Of a stretch of DNA of 64,000 bases, positions 36,446 to 45,100 are shown piece after piece. The DNA comes from GCA-2794515 sp034436155 (lineage in GTDB: Bacteria > Chloroflexota > Anaerolineae > Aggregatilineales > Phototrophicaceae), in contig DAOTVP010000088.1 of assembly GCA_034436155.1 (NCBI GenBank), positions 1 through 64,000 of the forward strand, written 5' to 3'. Below the pieces are notes generated by a model. That model did no database searches, was not told the origin of the DNA, and was given only the letters and a program-made list of their open reading frames with translations. The translations under genes and the position numbers were made by a program. How positions within the stretch are numbered: the stretch's first letter is position 1; each line of letters opens with the position of its first letter.

Positions 36446-38042
36446 ACTCGATACCATCGCACGACACGAACAGGCGAAAGAGGCGCAATATGCCCATCGG
36501 GTGCGGGTATGCGTGGCGACGGGTTGTTTATCGGTCGGCGCAGAAGCCGTACAAGAGGCGCTCGAACACCATGCCACGCCCAAAGGCAAACATCACTGTT
36601 TGGTGACGGGGGTGGGGTGTATGGGCTTATGCGGTAACGGACCGCTCGTCAGCGTAGACCCTAGCGGGGTGATGTACCAAAAGGTCACGCCAGAAGATGC
36701 CCCAGACATCATCAACAGTTTGGGCAATCAGCCCGTAGAACGGATTCAATGCGATACCCAAGCGCCATTTTTTGCCAAACAGGTCAAAATTGTCAACGAA
36801 AATTCGGGCATCGTAGACCCCGAACATATCGAAAGTTATATCGCCCATGATGGTTATAGCGCCCTCGCCAAAGCCCTGACCGAGATGACCCCCCATGATG
36901 TGATTACGCAAGTGATGAATAGTGGCTTGCGCGGGCGCGGTGGGGCGGGGTATCCGACAGGCTTAAAATGGAGTACCGTTGCCAAGACACCCAACACCAC
37001 CAAGTATGTGGTGTGTAATGGTGATGAAGGCGATCCTGGCGCGTTTATGGATAGAAATGTCATGGAAAGTGACCCGCATCGCGTGCTAGAAGGCATGGCG
37101 ATTGCCGCCTATGCCGTTGGCGCATCGTATGGCTATGTGTATGTGCGGGCAGAATATCCATTGGCGGTGGCACGCATCAACAAAGCCATTCGCCAAGCCG
37201 AAAAAATGGGATTGTTGGGCAACAATATTTTTGGCACATCGTTTAATTTTAATGTCGAAGTCCGATTAGGCGCTGGTGCATTCGTCTGTGGTGAAGAGAC
37301 GGCGCTCATGGCATCCATCGAAGGCAAGCGAGGCACACCGCGCCCGCGTCCGCCATATCCCGCCGAAAGTGGGTTATGGGGCTATCCCACCCTGATTAAT
37401 AATGTCGAGACCTTTGCCAACATCACGCCCATCATCCGCAACGGCGCGGATTGGTTCGCATCCATCGGTGTCGGACGGAGCAAAGGGACAAAGGTGTTCG
37501 CGCTATCGGGCAAAATCAACAACATCGGTCTGATAGAAGTGCCGATGGGCATCAGCCTCCGCGATATTATTTACGACATCGGCGGTGGCATCCCCGATGG
37601 GCGCACTTTTAAGGCGGTGCAAACAGGCGGTCCCTCTGGCGGATGTATCCCCGCCGACCATCTGGATGTGCCTGTGGATTACGAATCGCTCAAGGCGCTC
37701 TCCAGCGTGATGGGATCGGGTGGCATGATTGTCATGGATGACACCTCATCTATGGTGGATGTGGCGCGATTTTTCATGGAATTTTGCATGTCCGAATCGT
37801 GCGGGAAGTGCATCCCGTGTCGGGTGGGGACGGTGCAGATGTATCATATCCTGACCAAATTCAGCCAACGCCAAGCCACACAACGCGATTTAGACACCCT
37901 AGAACGCCTGTGTGATATGGTCAAATACACCAGTTTGTGCGGATTGGGGCAATCTGCGCCGAATGCGGTGGTCAGCACATTGCGATTTTTTAGAGACGAA
38001 TATCTTGAACGCATGGTAGAAAGTGAGGCGGTGCATGGCTAA
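36432..38042 (+). CDS. hoxF: NAD(P)H-binding diaphorase subunit HoxF (NuoF-like)
   Basis: A 536-aa flavoprotein. Residues ~20-95 form a second thioredoxin-like [2Fe-2S] domain (CVATGCLSVG, GVGCMGLCG). The NuoF core follows: NADH site GLRGRGGAGYPTGLKW, FMN site CNGDEGDPGAFMDR, then the [4Fe-4S] motif ESCGKCIPCRVG with SLCGLGQSAPN. It exchanges electrons between NAD(P)H and the hydrogenase. The last codons and stop overlap the hoxU start by 8 bases. Confidence 0.95.
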   Translation: MDMDELDTIARHEQAKEAQYAHRVRVCVATGCLSVGAEAVQEALEHHATPKGKHHCLVTGVGCMGLCGNGPLVSVDPSGVMYQKVTPEDAPDIINSLGNQPVERIQCDTQAPFFAKQVKIVNENSGIVDPEHIESYIAHDGYSALAKALTEMTPHDVITQVMNSGLRGRGGAGYPTGLKWSTVAKTPNTTKYVVCNGDEGDPGAFMDRNVMESDPHRVLEGMAIAAYAVGASYGYVYVRAEYPLAVARINKAIRQAEKMGLLGNNIFGTSFNFNVEVRLGAGAFVCGEETALMASIEGKRGTPRPRPPYPAESGLWGYPTLINNVETFANITPIIRNGADWFASIGVGRSKGTKVFALSGKINNIGLIEVPMGISLRDIIYDIGGGIPDGRTFKAVQTGGPSGGCIPADHLDVPVDYESLKALSSVMGSGGMIVMDDTSSMVDVARFFMEFCMSESCGKCIPCRVGTVQMYHILTKFSQRQATQRDLDTLERLCDMVKYTSLCGLGQSAPNAVVSTLRFFRDEYLERMVESEAVHG

Positions 38043-38736
38043 GACCTTTAAGATCGACGGCATTGATGTGAGCGCCGCCGATGACCAGACCATTTTACAA
38101 GTTGCGCGTGAACGGGGTGTCTTCATCCCCACCTTATGCTTTTTGGAGGGGTTAACGTTTGTTGGCGCGTGCCGATTATGCCTCGTTGAAATTGAAGGCA
38201 ACCCCACGCCTGTCGCCGCTTGCGCCACGTATCCGCAAGAAGGCATGGAAATCTACACCAATTCGGAGCGGTTGCAAGGTTATCGTAGGCTCATCCTCGA
38301 AATGTTATTTGCCGAAGGCAATCATGTGTGTGCGGTGTGCGTGGTGAATGGACATTGCGAATTGCAATGGTTAGCAGAAAAATTGGGCATGACCTATAAC
38401 ACGCTCGAAATGCTCAACCCGCCTAAAAAAGTCGATGCCTCGCATTATCGCTACGCCATAGACCATAACCGATGCGTGTTATGTACCCGTTGTGTCCGTG
38501 TGTGTGATGAAATTGAAGGGGCGCATATTTGGGATGTGATGGGGCGTGGCATCGAGTGCAAGGTCATCACCGAACTCAATCAACCGTGGGGCGAATCGCT
38601 CAATTGTACCAGTTGTGGCAAGTGCATCAACGTGTGTCCGACAGGCGCACTCTTCAAAAAGAGTAAAGCCGTTGCCGAAATGGAAAAAGACACCCATTTC
38701 TTGCGCTATTTTTCTACCATACGAGAGGGGAATTAA
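38035..38736 (+). CDS. hoxU: Diaphorase iron-sulfur subunit HoxU (NuoG N-terminal-like)
   Basis: A 233-aa iron-sulfur relay. N-terminal [2Fe-2S] (CFLEGLTFVGACRLCLVE with a later C), an H-x3-C-x2-C-x5-C site (HVCAVCVVNGHC) and two [4Fe-4S] motifs CVLCTRCVRVC and CTSCGKCINVCPTG. It carries electrons between HoxF and HoxY. ATG 38035 begins AKTFKIDG; an in-frame codon at 38023 is not preceded by a ribosome site, whereas GAGGCGG lies in front of 38035. Confidence 0.95.
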   Translation: MAKTFKIDGIDVSAADDQTILQVARERGVFIPTLCFLEGLTFVGACRLCLVEIEGNPTPVAACATYPQEGMEIYTNSERLQGYRRLILEMLFAEGNHVCAVCVVNGHCELQWLAEKLGMTYNTLEMLNPPKKVDASHYRYAIDHNRCVLCTRCVRVCDEIEGAHIWDVMGRGIECKVITELNQPWGESLNCTSCGKCINVCPTGALFKKSKAVAEMEKDTHFLRYFSTIREGN

Positions 38737-38737
38737 T

Positions 38738-39262
38738 ATGGCGAAGGCAAAAGTTGCAACCGTTTGGCTCGATGGCTGTTCGGGTTGTCATATGTCTTTT
38801 TTGGATATAGACGAATTGTTGCTCGATTTAGCCGATAAAATTGACTTGGTGTATAGCCCGTTGGTGGATAATAAAACATTCCCCGATATGGCAGATGTGA
38901 CCATTGTCGAAGGCGCGGTGAGCAATGAGGACGACCTGCATAAAATTCGGCATGTCCGCGCTCATACACGGGTGTTGATCGCGCTGGGCGATTGCGCCGT
39001 GACAGGCAATGTGCCAGCCATGCGGAATATGTTCGCGCTCGACAAAATTTATAACCGCGCTTATACCGAAAACGCCAGCGAAAACGCGCATATCCCCGTC
39101 CAGAATATCCCGCCGTTGTTGCCGAAAGTGCGCCCTGTGCATCAGGTGGTGACGGTGGATGTGCATATCCCTGGGTGTCCGCCACCTGCGGGTCTTATCG
39201 GACAGGTCATTTTGGATGTGTTGGCGGGGAATATCCCCGATGTACGGGCAAAATTTGGATAG
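38738..39262 (+). CDS. hoxY: [NiFe]-hydrogenase small subunit HoxY
   Basis: A 174-aa protein with cysteine ligands for the proximal [4Fe-4S] cluster: WLDGCSGCHMSFLD, GDCAVTGN and IPGCPPPAG. The short form without extra clusters is typical of HoxY. GAGGGG stands 7 bases ahead of ATG 38738, right after the hoxU stop. It is followed by 159 bases with two hairpin repeats before hoxH. Confidence 0.95.
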   Translation: MAKAKVATVWLDGCSGCHMSFLDIDELLLDLADKIDLVYSPLVDNKTFPDMADVTIVEGAVSNEDDLHKIRHVRAHTRVLIALGDCAVTGNVPAMRNMFALDKIYNRAYTENASENAHIPVQNIPPLLPKVRPVHQVVTVDVHIPGCPPPAGLIGQVILDVLAGNIPDVRAKFG

Positions 39263-39288
39263 ATTCCATCCTATTTGATTTTATCAGA

Positions 39289-39380
39289 GGGCGGATATAC
39301 GCTTCGCTAATCCGCCCCTACACGCTTAAAAATTTTAGGAGCTGTACGGGACGATTAGCGCCAAGCGCGTATATCGTCCC
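39289..39380. repeat. Two hairpin repeats between hoxY and hoxH
   Basis: 39289-39317: GGGCGGAT / ATCCGCCC, inner CGC-TT-CG, ATA opposite TAA. 39348-39380: GGGACGAT / ATCGTCCC, inner GCGC-CAA-GCGC, TAG opposite ATA. The two are in opposite orientation. They split the two hydrogenase subunit genes inside one operon. Confidence 0.85.
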
Positions 39381-39421
39381 TAAATATGCCATGATTTGTA
39401 CCTGTTATTTGGAGATTTTTT

Positions 39422-40846
39422 ATGACCCAAACCATCACCATAGACCCCGTGACCCGTATTGAGGGTCATTCCAAAATCACGCTCTTTTTAGATGATGCGG
39501 GCGAAGTGCGCGATGCCCAATTTCATGTTACGCAATTTCGCGGGTTTGAATTGTTGAGCCAAGGTCGCCCATTTCGTGAAATGCCATCGCTCATGGCGCG
39601 GATTTGTGGGATATGCCCCATCAGCCACCTGATTGCATCGGCGAAGGCGTGTGATGAATTATTGGCGGTACGCATCCCCGAGACGGCGGTCAAATTGCGC
39701 CAAATGGTCAATCTGGCACAGATGGTACAATCGCACGCGCTCAGTTTTTTCTATCTATCATCTCCAGATTTGCTGTTAGGGATGGATAGCAACCCCGATA
39801 ATCGCCATATTTTCGGCGTGGCACAAGCCCATCCCGAAATGGCACGGGGTGGGGTGCGCTTGCGCCAATTTGGTCAACGCACCATCGAAATTTTAGCAGG
39901 CAAGCGGATTCATCCCGCGTGGATCGTCCCTGGCGGTGTGACCGACCCGCTCACCGCCGAGCGCCGTGATGAGATTTTAGCCATGCTCCCCGAAGCCAAG
40001 CAATTCATCATGAGCGCATTGACACTGTTCAAAGCCCGTCTGAACGAATTTGAAGATGAAATCCGCACCTTCGCCAATTTTCCCAGCCTGCACATGGGCT
40101 TGGTGACAAAAGCCAACGGACTCGAATTTTACGATGGCGATTTGCGGATTATCGGCGCGGATGGCAAGACGCTTGTACCTGCGGTGGATAAAAATTATTA
40201 TCAAGAGACCATCGGCGAGGCGGTCGAGCCATATTCGTACCTCAAAGCGCCCTATTATAAGCCACGCGGGTATCCGAATGGCATGTATCGCGTGGGACCG
40301 TTGTCGCGTTTGAATATCGCCAGCCACGCGGGGACGCTCCTCGCCGACCAAGAGATGGCGCAATTCAAAGAACTATCGCCAGAAGAACGGCAAAGTTCGT
40401 TCCATTATCATTACGCCCGCCTGATCGAGATGTTATTCGGCGTGGAACGCATCGAGCAATTGCTCCATTCGCCCGATATTTTATCGCCCCATGTTCACGC
40501 ATTGGCATCGCCCAACGCTTACGAAGGGGTGGGCATCAGCGAAGCCCCACGCGGGACGCTGTTGCATCATTATAAAATTGATGATGACGGGCTTATCCGT
40601 TACGTGAACCTCATCATCGCCACAGGCAACAACAATTTGGCGATGAACAAAGGCGTTTTGCAGGTGGCGCAACATTATATTCACGGCGATACGATCAAGG
40701 AAGGCGCACTCAACCGTGTCGAGGCGGTGATACGCGCCTTTGACCCGTGCCTGAGTTGCTCCACGCACGCCATTGGTCAAATGCCGTTGCATATCGAGCT
40801 GGTCGCGCCCGATGGTCGGATTGTGAATGAGGTCAAACGGGAATGA
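39422..40846 (+). CDS. hoxH: [NiFe]-hydrogenase large subunit HoxH
   Basis: A 474-aa catalytic subunit. Nickel ligands: L1 motif RICGICPISH (Cys62, Cys65) and L2 motif DPCLSCSTH (Cys443, Cys446, His449). The 25 residues behind His449 are the tail expected to be removed by the maturation protease encoded next. With HoxEFUY it makes a cytoplasmic bidirectional NAD(P)-reducing hydrogenase (group 3d-like). Its stop overlaps the protease start (ATGA). Confidence 0.96.
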   Translation: MTQTITIDPVTRIEGHSKITLFLDDAGEVRDAQFHVTQFRGFELLSQGRPFREMPSLMARICGICPISHLIASAKACDELLAVRIPETAVKLRQMVNLAQMVQSHALSFFYLSSPDLLLGMDSNPDNRHIFGVAQAHPEMARGGVRLRQFGQRTIEILAGKRIHPAWIVPGGVTDPLTAERRDEILAMLPEAKQFIMSALTLFKARLNEFEDEIRTFANFPSLHMGLVTKANGLEFYDGDLRIIGADGKTLVPAVDKNYYQETIGEAVEPYSYLKAPYYKPRGYPNGMYRVGPLSRLNIASHAGTLLADQEMAQFKELSPEERQSSFHYHYARLIEMLFGVERIEQLLHSPDILSPHVHALASPNAYEGVGISEAPRGTLLHHYKIDDDGLIRYVNLIIATGNNNLAMNKGVLQVAQHYIHGDTIKEGALNRVEAVIRAFDPCLSCSTHAIGQMPLHIELVAPDGRIVNEVKRE

Positions 40847-41307
40847 TACTCGTCATCGGTTATGGCAACCCGTTACGGCGGGATGATGGTGTTGGGTGGG
40901 CGGTGATAGAAGCCCTCTTAGCCCAAGCACCGCCCAATATGACGTGTTTGGCGGTGCATCAGCTCACGCCTGAACTGAGTGAACAGGTTGCCCATGCCGA
41001 TGTGGTCATTTTGATAGATGCCAGTGTCGAAGGCGAAGCGGGTGATATTCACATCACGCCGATTTTGCCGTGTAAAGATGGCACACCCACCCTGACACAT
41101 CATTTATCGCCACGCGGTTTATTGGATATGGTGCGATGGTTGTATGATAAAACGCCCTTCACCTTACTCATGACCATCACAGGGGCAGATTTTGGTATCG
41201 GCGAGGGGTTATCCGATGTTGTGCAGGGCAAGGTGGCATCGTTGGCAAATATCATTTTATGGTGTGCATCTCAGTCGTGTTCGACCGATTTATCCAAACC
41301 ATTATAG
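40843..41307 (+). CDS. hoxW: Hydrogenase maturation protease (HoxW/HycI-like)
   Basis: A 154-aa endopeptidase that trims the HoxH C-terminus once nickel is inserted. Landmarks: GYGNPLRRDDGVGWAV with the first nickel-binding acid, HQLTPEL and LIDAS with the second. Four-base overlap with hoxH fits coupled translation. The last ~20 residues are outside the conserved core. The symbol follows from its position next to hoxH. Confidence 0.9.
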   Translation: MILVIGYGNPLRRDDGVGWAVIEALLAQAPPNMTCLAVHQLTPELSEQVAHADVVILIDASVEGEAGDIHITPILPCKDGTPTLTHHLSPRGLLDMVRWLYDKTPFTLLMTITGADFGIGEGLSDVVQGKVASLANIILWCASQSCSTDLSKPL

Positions 41308-41315
41308 GATATGTG

Positions 41316-44168
41316 ATGACCATCCGACGCGCTCATATCACCATCAGGGGCATCGTGCAAGGAGTGGGATTTCGCCCGTTCATCCATCGGCTGGCGCATC
41401 AAGCCCAGTTGACGGGGTGGGTGAATAACACCGCGCAAGGGGTGGTCATCGAAATAGAAGGGGATGAGTATCTCATCCAACATGTTTTAGGGCGCATCCG
41501 AACCGAATTGCCACCTCATGCCCATATCGCCGATATGCAGGTGATGTACATCCCCCCTATTGGCGATAGCGATTTCATCATCGAAAAAAGTGCCGATGAC
41601 GGCGCAAAAACGGCGTACATCCTCCCCGATTTGGCGATGTGTCCCGATTGCCTGCGCGAAATGACCGACCCGCATAATCGGCGTTATCGCTATCCGTTCA
41701 TCAATTGTACGCATTGCGGACCGCGCTATAGCATCATGACCGATTTGCCCTACGACCGCCCGAATACGACCATGCGCGAGTTTGTCATGTGTGCCGATTG
41801 CCAGCGTGAATATGACGACCCCGCCGATAGGCGTTTTCATGCCCAACCGATAGCCTGCCCCGTGTGCGGACCGCATATCGCGTTATGGGATGCCGATGGA
41901 CAAATTTTAGCCACCCATCACGAGGCGATCATCGCCTGTGCCGATGCGTTACGGGCGGGGAAGATAATCGCCCTCAAGGGCTTGGGCGGGTTTCATCTGC
42001 TCGCCGATGCGACCAATCCAGACGCGATCCACACATTGCGCCAACGCAAACATCGCCCGCATAAACCATTTGCCGTCATGTTTTTGCATATGGATGAGAT
42101 TCGCCGTTGGTGTGTGGTGGATGATGTGGCACAGGATTTGCTCACATCCCCCGAAGCGCCGATTGTGTTGTTGGAGAAGCGGATTTATCCCCACGCTCTA
42201 ACCCCTGCAGATGAGGAGCATCCCCACGCTCTAACCCCTGCAGATGAGGAGCATCCCCACCCCCTAACCCCCTCCCCACTTCGTGGAGAGGGGGGATGGC
42301 ATGATAATCCACCACATACCCCCCCTTTCTCCATGCAATGGGGAAAGGGGGCAGGGGGGATAGGGGACGATTTACTCGCACCAGACAACCCCACGCTCGG
42401 CGTGATGCTTCCTTATACACCGCTCCATCACCTGTTGCTATCCGAATGTGGCTTCCCGCTCATCGCCACCAGTGGCAACCGCGCCGATGAGCCGATTTGT
42501 ACCGATGAATACGAGGCGCTCACCCGTCTGCGCGGGATTGCCGATTTGTTTCTGGTGCATAACCGACCCATCCAGCGTCCGATAGATGATTCGGTAGTGC
42601 GCGTCATGGCGGGGCGGGTGATGATGATACGCCGTGCGCGGGGTTATGCGCCACTGCCGATAAAACAACCCCACCCCCTAACCCCCTCCCCAAAAATTGG
42701 AGAGGGGGAACAGCATGATAATTCGTCAAATACTCCCCCTTTCTACATGCAATGGGGAAAGGGGGCAGGGGGGATAGGGGACACGACTTTAGCCGTTGGC
42801 GCACACCTCAAAAATGCGGTAGCGATACGGCGCGGGGATGATATTTTCATCAGCCAACATATCGGCGACCTCTCTACCGCAGGCGCACATCATCATTTTG
42901 AACAGACCATCGCCGATTTATCCGCCATGCTCGATGTGCATCCGCAAAAAATTGTGTGCGATGCCCATCCCGATTACGCCTCGACCACCTACGCCCATCA
43001 AAGCGGGTTGCCTATCCGCAAAATTCAGCATCATTACGCCCATGCGTTGGCGTGTTTGGCAGAAAACGGCGTGGAATTGCCCGCGTTGGCGGTCGTCTGG
43101 GATGGCACAGGTTACGGTGATGATGGCACGATTTGGGGCGGTGAATTTTTGCGATTGACCCGTAACAGTTATGAACGGGTGGCGCATGTGCGACCGTTTC
43201 CGTTGATTGGCGGAGATAGCGCCGTGATAGAACCGCGCAAAACGGCGCTTGGTTGGTTGTATAGCTTGCTCGGAGATGCGATTTTTGACGATGAACAATA
43301 CGCGCCCGTCCGACAATTCACACCCGACCAACGGCGTGTGTTGCGCCAGATGGTGCAGAAAAAGGTGAACTGTCCGATGACGAGTAGCATGGGGCGCTTG
43401 TTCGATGCGGTTGCTTCGCTCATGGATGTGTGTCATGTGATGACGCATGAAGCGCAGGCGGCGGTGATGCTCGAATATTTGGCTTCGCAACCCCACCCCC
43501 TAGCGCCGATAAATGGAGAGCGACCCCACCCCCTAGCGCCTATGAATGGAGAGCGACCCCACCCCCTAGCCCCCTCCCCACTTCGTGGAGAGGGGGAACA
43601 AAGAAATTTTTATCCTATGTGGGATGACGAGGCGCTGAAGGGGCTAAAATCTGATATACAGATGTCAATATGTTCAGGTGATAAGGTATCATCACAATCT
43701 CAATATGACAATCCAATCGGTGAACACCCCAGCCCCTTGAGTGGGCTTCCAAATTCGATAGCGAGGGGTTTTGAACCCCTCGCGGGGCATCCAACGGCGC
43801 AAACAAGTCCCCTCTCCATGCAGAGTGATGAGGCGCAAACAAGTCCCCTCTCCATGCAATGGGGAGGGGATTTAGGGGTGGGGTTGCTCACATCGCTCAT
43901 GGCGGATATAAACGCGGGCATCCCCAAAACGGTGATAAGCCATAAATTTCATGTTACACTTATAGAGATAATCATCCACACCGCGCAACGCATCGGCGAG
44001 AGGCGCGTTTTGCTCACAGGCGGGTGTTTTTTGAATAAACCCTTGCTCGAAGGCGCGATTATTCGCCTACGCGAGGCGGGATTCATCCCCTATTGGCATT
44101 CCCAAGTCCCGACAGGCGATGGCGGGATATGCTTCGGGCAGGCGGTGGCGTGGATGTTATCATCATGA
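41316..44168 (+). CDS. hypF: Carbamoyltransferase HypF with three in-frame repeat-derived insertions
   Basis: HypF makes the cyanide ligands of the NiFe site from carbamoyl phosphate. Seen in order: acylphosphatase domain (RGIVQGVGFRPFIHRLA), zinc fingers (CPDCLREM, CTHCGPRYSI, CADCQREY, CPVCGPH), YrdC-like domain (KGLGGFHLL, PIVLLEKR, MLPYTPLHHLL, TSGNRADEPI) and Kae1-like domain (HHYAHALACLAE, VWDGTGYGDDG, LLTGGCFLN). The product is 950 aa. About 230 residues are low-complexity blocks (42188-42364, 42668-42780, 43491-43877) that begin with PHPL(T/A)P and lie between conserved segments; removing them leaves ~720 aa, close to a normal HypF. All known catalytic segments remain in frame, so the enzyme may work. 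ATG 41316 follows AGGA. Confidence 0.95.
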   Translation: MTIRRAHITIRGIVQGVGFRPFIHRLAHQAQLTGWVNNTAQGVVIEIEGDEYLIQHVLGRIRTELPPHAHIADMQVMYIPPIGDSDFIIEKSADDGAKTAYILPDLAMCPDCLREMTDPHNRRYRYPFINCTHCGPRYSIMTDLPYDRPNTTMREFVMCADCQREYDDPADRRFHAQPIACPVCGPHIALWDADGQILATHHEAIIACADALRAGKIIALKGLGGFHLLADATNPDAIHTLRQRKHRPHKPFAVMFLHMDEIRRWCVVDDVAQDLLTSPEAPIVLLEKRIYPHALTPADEEHPHALTPADEEHPHPLTPSPLRGEGGWHDNPPHTPPFSMQWGKGAGGIGDDLLAPDNPTLGVMLPYTPLHHLLLSECGFPLIATSGNRADEPICTDEYEALTRLRGIADLFLVHNRPIQRPIDDSVVRVMAGRVMMIRRARGYAPLPIKQPHPLTPSPKIGEGEQHDNSSNTPPFYMQWGKGAGGIGDTTLAVGAHLKNAVAIRRGDDIFISQHIGDLSTAGAHHHFEQTIADLSAMLDVHPQKIVCDAHPDYASTTYAHQSGLPIRKIQHHYAHALACLAENGVELPALAVVWDGTGYGDDGTIWGGEFLRLTRNSYERVAHVRPFPLIGGDSAVIEPRKTALGWLYSLLGDAIFDDEQYAPVRQFTPDQRRVLRQMVQKKVNCPMTSSMGRLFDAVASLMDVCHVMTHEAQAAVMLEYLASQPHPLAPINGERPHPLAPMNGERPHPLAPSPLRGEGEQRNFYPMWDDEALKGLKSDIQMSICSGDKVSSQSQYDNPIGEHPSPLSGLPNSIARGFEPLAGHPTAQTSPLSMQSDEAQTSPLSMQWGGDLGVGLLTSLMADINAGIPKTVISHKFHVTLIEIIIHTAQRIGERRVLLTGGCFLNKPLLEGAIIRLREAGFIPYWHSQVPTGDGGICFGQAVAWMLSS
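42188..42364. repeat. In-gene insertion 1 in hypF: double-hairpin C/G element with a 33-bp tandem lead
   Basis: Two exact 33-bp copies (42188-42220, 42221-42253; PHALTPADEEH each) precede the element: CCCCACCCCCTAACCCCC, hairpin CTCCCCAC-TTCG-TGGAGAGGGGG, a spacer, then hairpin CCCTTTCTCCATGCAATGGGGAAAGGG and GGGGGATAGGGG. Outer C- and G-rich arms can pair around both hairpins. It lies between PIVLLEKR and LAPDNPTLGVMLPY. Confidence 0.9.
42668..42780. repeat. In-gene insertion 2 in hypF: one complete double-hairpin element
   Basis: Same layout as insertion 1, 113 bases: C-rich arm, hairpin with CCAAAAATTGGAGAGGG, spacer, hairpin CTACATGCAATGGGGA and the G-rich arm. It reads PHPLTPSP...MQWGKGAGGIGD. 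Position: between RRARGYAPLPIK (YrdC end) and TTLAVGAHLKNAVA (Kae1-like start), a domain boundary. Confidence 0.9.
43491..43877. repeat. In-gene insertion 3 in hypF: composite of repeats
   Basis: Three 33-bp steps at 43491, 43524 and 43557 (PHPLAPINGER, PHPLAPMNGER, PHPLAPSPLRG), a left hairpin, ~200 bases of other sequence with a perfect palindrome at 43761-43783 (GCGAGGGG-TTTTGAA-CCCCTCGC), then two 36-bp steps with TCCCCTCTCCATGCA and the right hairpin ending GGGGATTTAGGGG. It sits between QAAVMLEYLA and LLTSLMADINAGIP of the Kae1-like domain. Confidence 0.88.
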
Positions 44169-44197
44169 TATTGGCGGTATATAAAAAGGGATATGAG

Positions 44198-45088
44198 ATG
44201 AAATATATAGTTCGACTGATGATTTTATGGCTGGTATTTTTGAGTTTATATAGCACAATCGGGGCGCAATCGGATGAGGCAGAACCAGATACCCATCCCT
44301 TATTCGATATGCTCAGGCGTGTGCCGATTGAATTTGCGAATACCGAAATAAGCTATACCGATTTTCGCGCCGTAGAAGATGCTTTGCCTTATGTGGAACG
44401 ACCCGCACTGGGTGAAGTTTTTTATGGTGGGTGGCCGGGATACACACAGCGTTGGTATACCTTTCAGACGAACATCCGTGAGGTAGCTCCAATGGCATTA
44501 AGAGGAGGTGGCGAGATTATATCACAAACGATCGGGTTTGAAATACGCGATATAAATCGCCTATTCACCTTTGGACACCCGCCTAACAATGGCACGATTT
44601 GGTCGGGTGATTTTGATGAAGAGGCTATCCGTACCGCGCATACCGCACGCGGGTATAGCGCCGTCACCATCAATGGTGCCGAAGCATGGTGTTATGAGGG
44701 TGATTGTTCTATCGGCACTCGTGCCAACCTACAAGAAATCGAGAGAACCAATTTATTTGACTCACGGCTTGGGCGTAAAATTCCATTTGTGATGTGGGAT
44801 GATACCCTCATCAGCACAGAGCATCAATCCATTTTAGAGGATGTTGCCAACCTAACAGAAAACACGTTGTATGATGATGCCGATATTCGCGCACTCGCCC
44901 AAGTCGCCACCGCCCCAGACGGGTTATTGGTCAATTGGTTGTTATGGCGTATGGATATTGCTACTGGCTCTGATATGTCATTGACTACATTAGAACGCGA
45001 AGGTTTAAGCGCCGATACAACGCAATTCAGCACCTATGAATATCAGAATTTGCCACCCTATGATGCGGTTGCTATTGCCGACCGCTAA
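44198..45088 (+). CDS. Secreted protein of unknown function, N-terminal part
   Basis: A 296-aa product: signal peptide (MKYIVRLMILWLVFLSLYST, cleavage near GAQSD), then a soluble domain with FDMLRRVPIEFANTEISYTDF and DINRLFTFGHPPN. It has no recognised family. ATG 44198 is chosen for the signal peptide and the GGGATATGAG in front. The frame stops at TAA 45086. The next coding stretch starts 12 bases later in the same frame and reads as its natural continuation, so this is probably the front part of one longer protein. It sits between hypF and hypC with no evident link to hydrogenase maturation. Confidence 0.7.
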   Translation: MKYIVRLMILWLVFLSLYSTIGAQSDEAEPDTHPLFDMLRRVPIEFANTEISYTDFRAVEDALPYVERPALGEVFYGGWPGYTQRWYTFQTNIREVAPMALRGGGEIISQTIGFEIRDINRLFTFGHPPNNGTIWSGDFDEEAIRTAHTARGYSAVTINGAEAWCYEGDCSIGTRANLQEIERTNLFDSRLGRKIPFVMWDDTLISTEHQSILEDVANLTENTLYDDADIRALAQVATAPDGLLVNWLLWRMDIATGSDMSLTTLEREGLSADTTQFSTYEYQNLPPYDAVAIADR

Positions 45089-45100
45089 GAAGGAGACCGT

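Noticed and set aside
38546..38737. N-terminal extension of hoxY
   Set aside because: It overlaps hoxU in another frame; the ribosome site and family start support 38738.
42188..43877. Inteins or introns in hypF
   Set aside because: The blocks lack Cys/Ser starts, HN ends and intein motifs, and consist of palindromic repeats.
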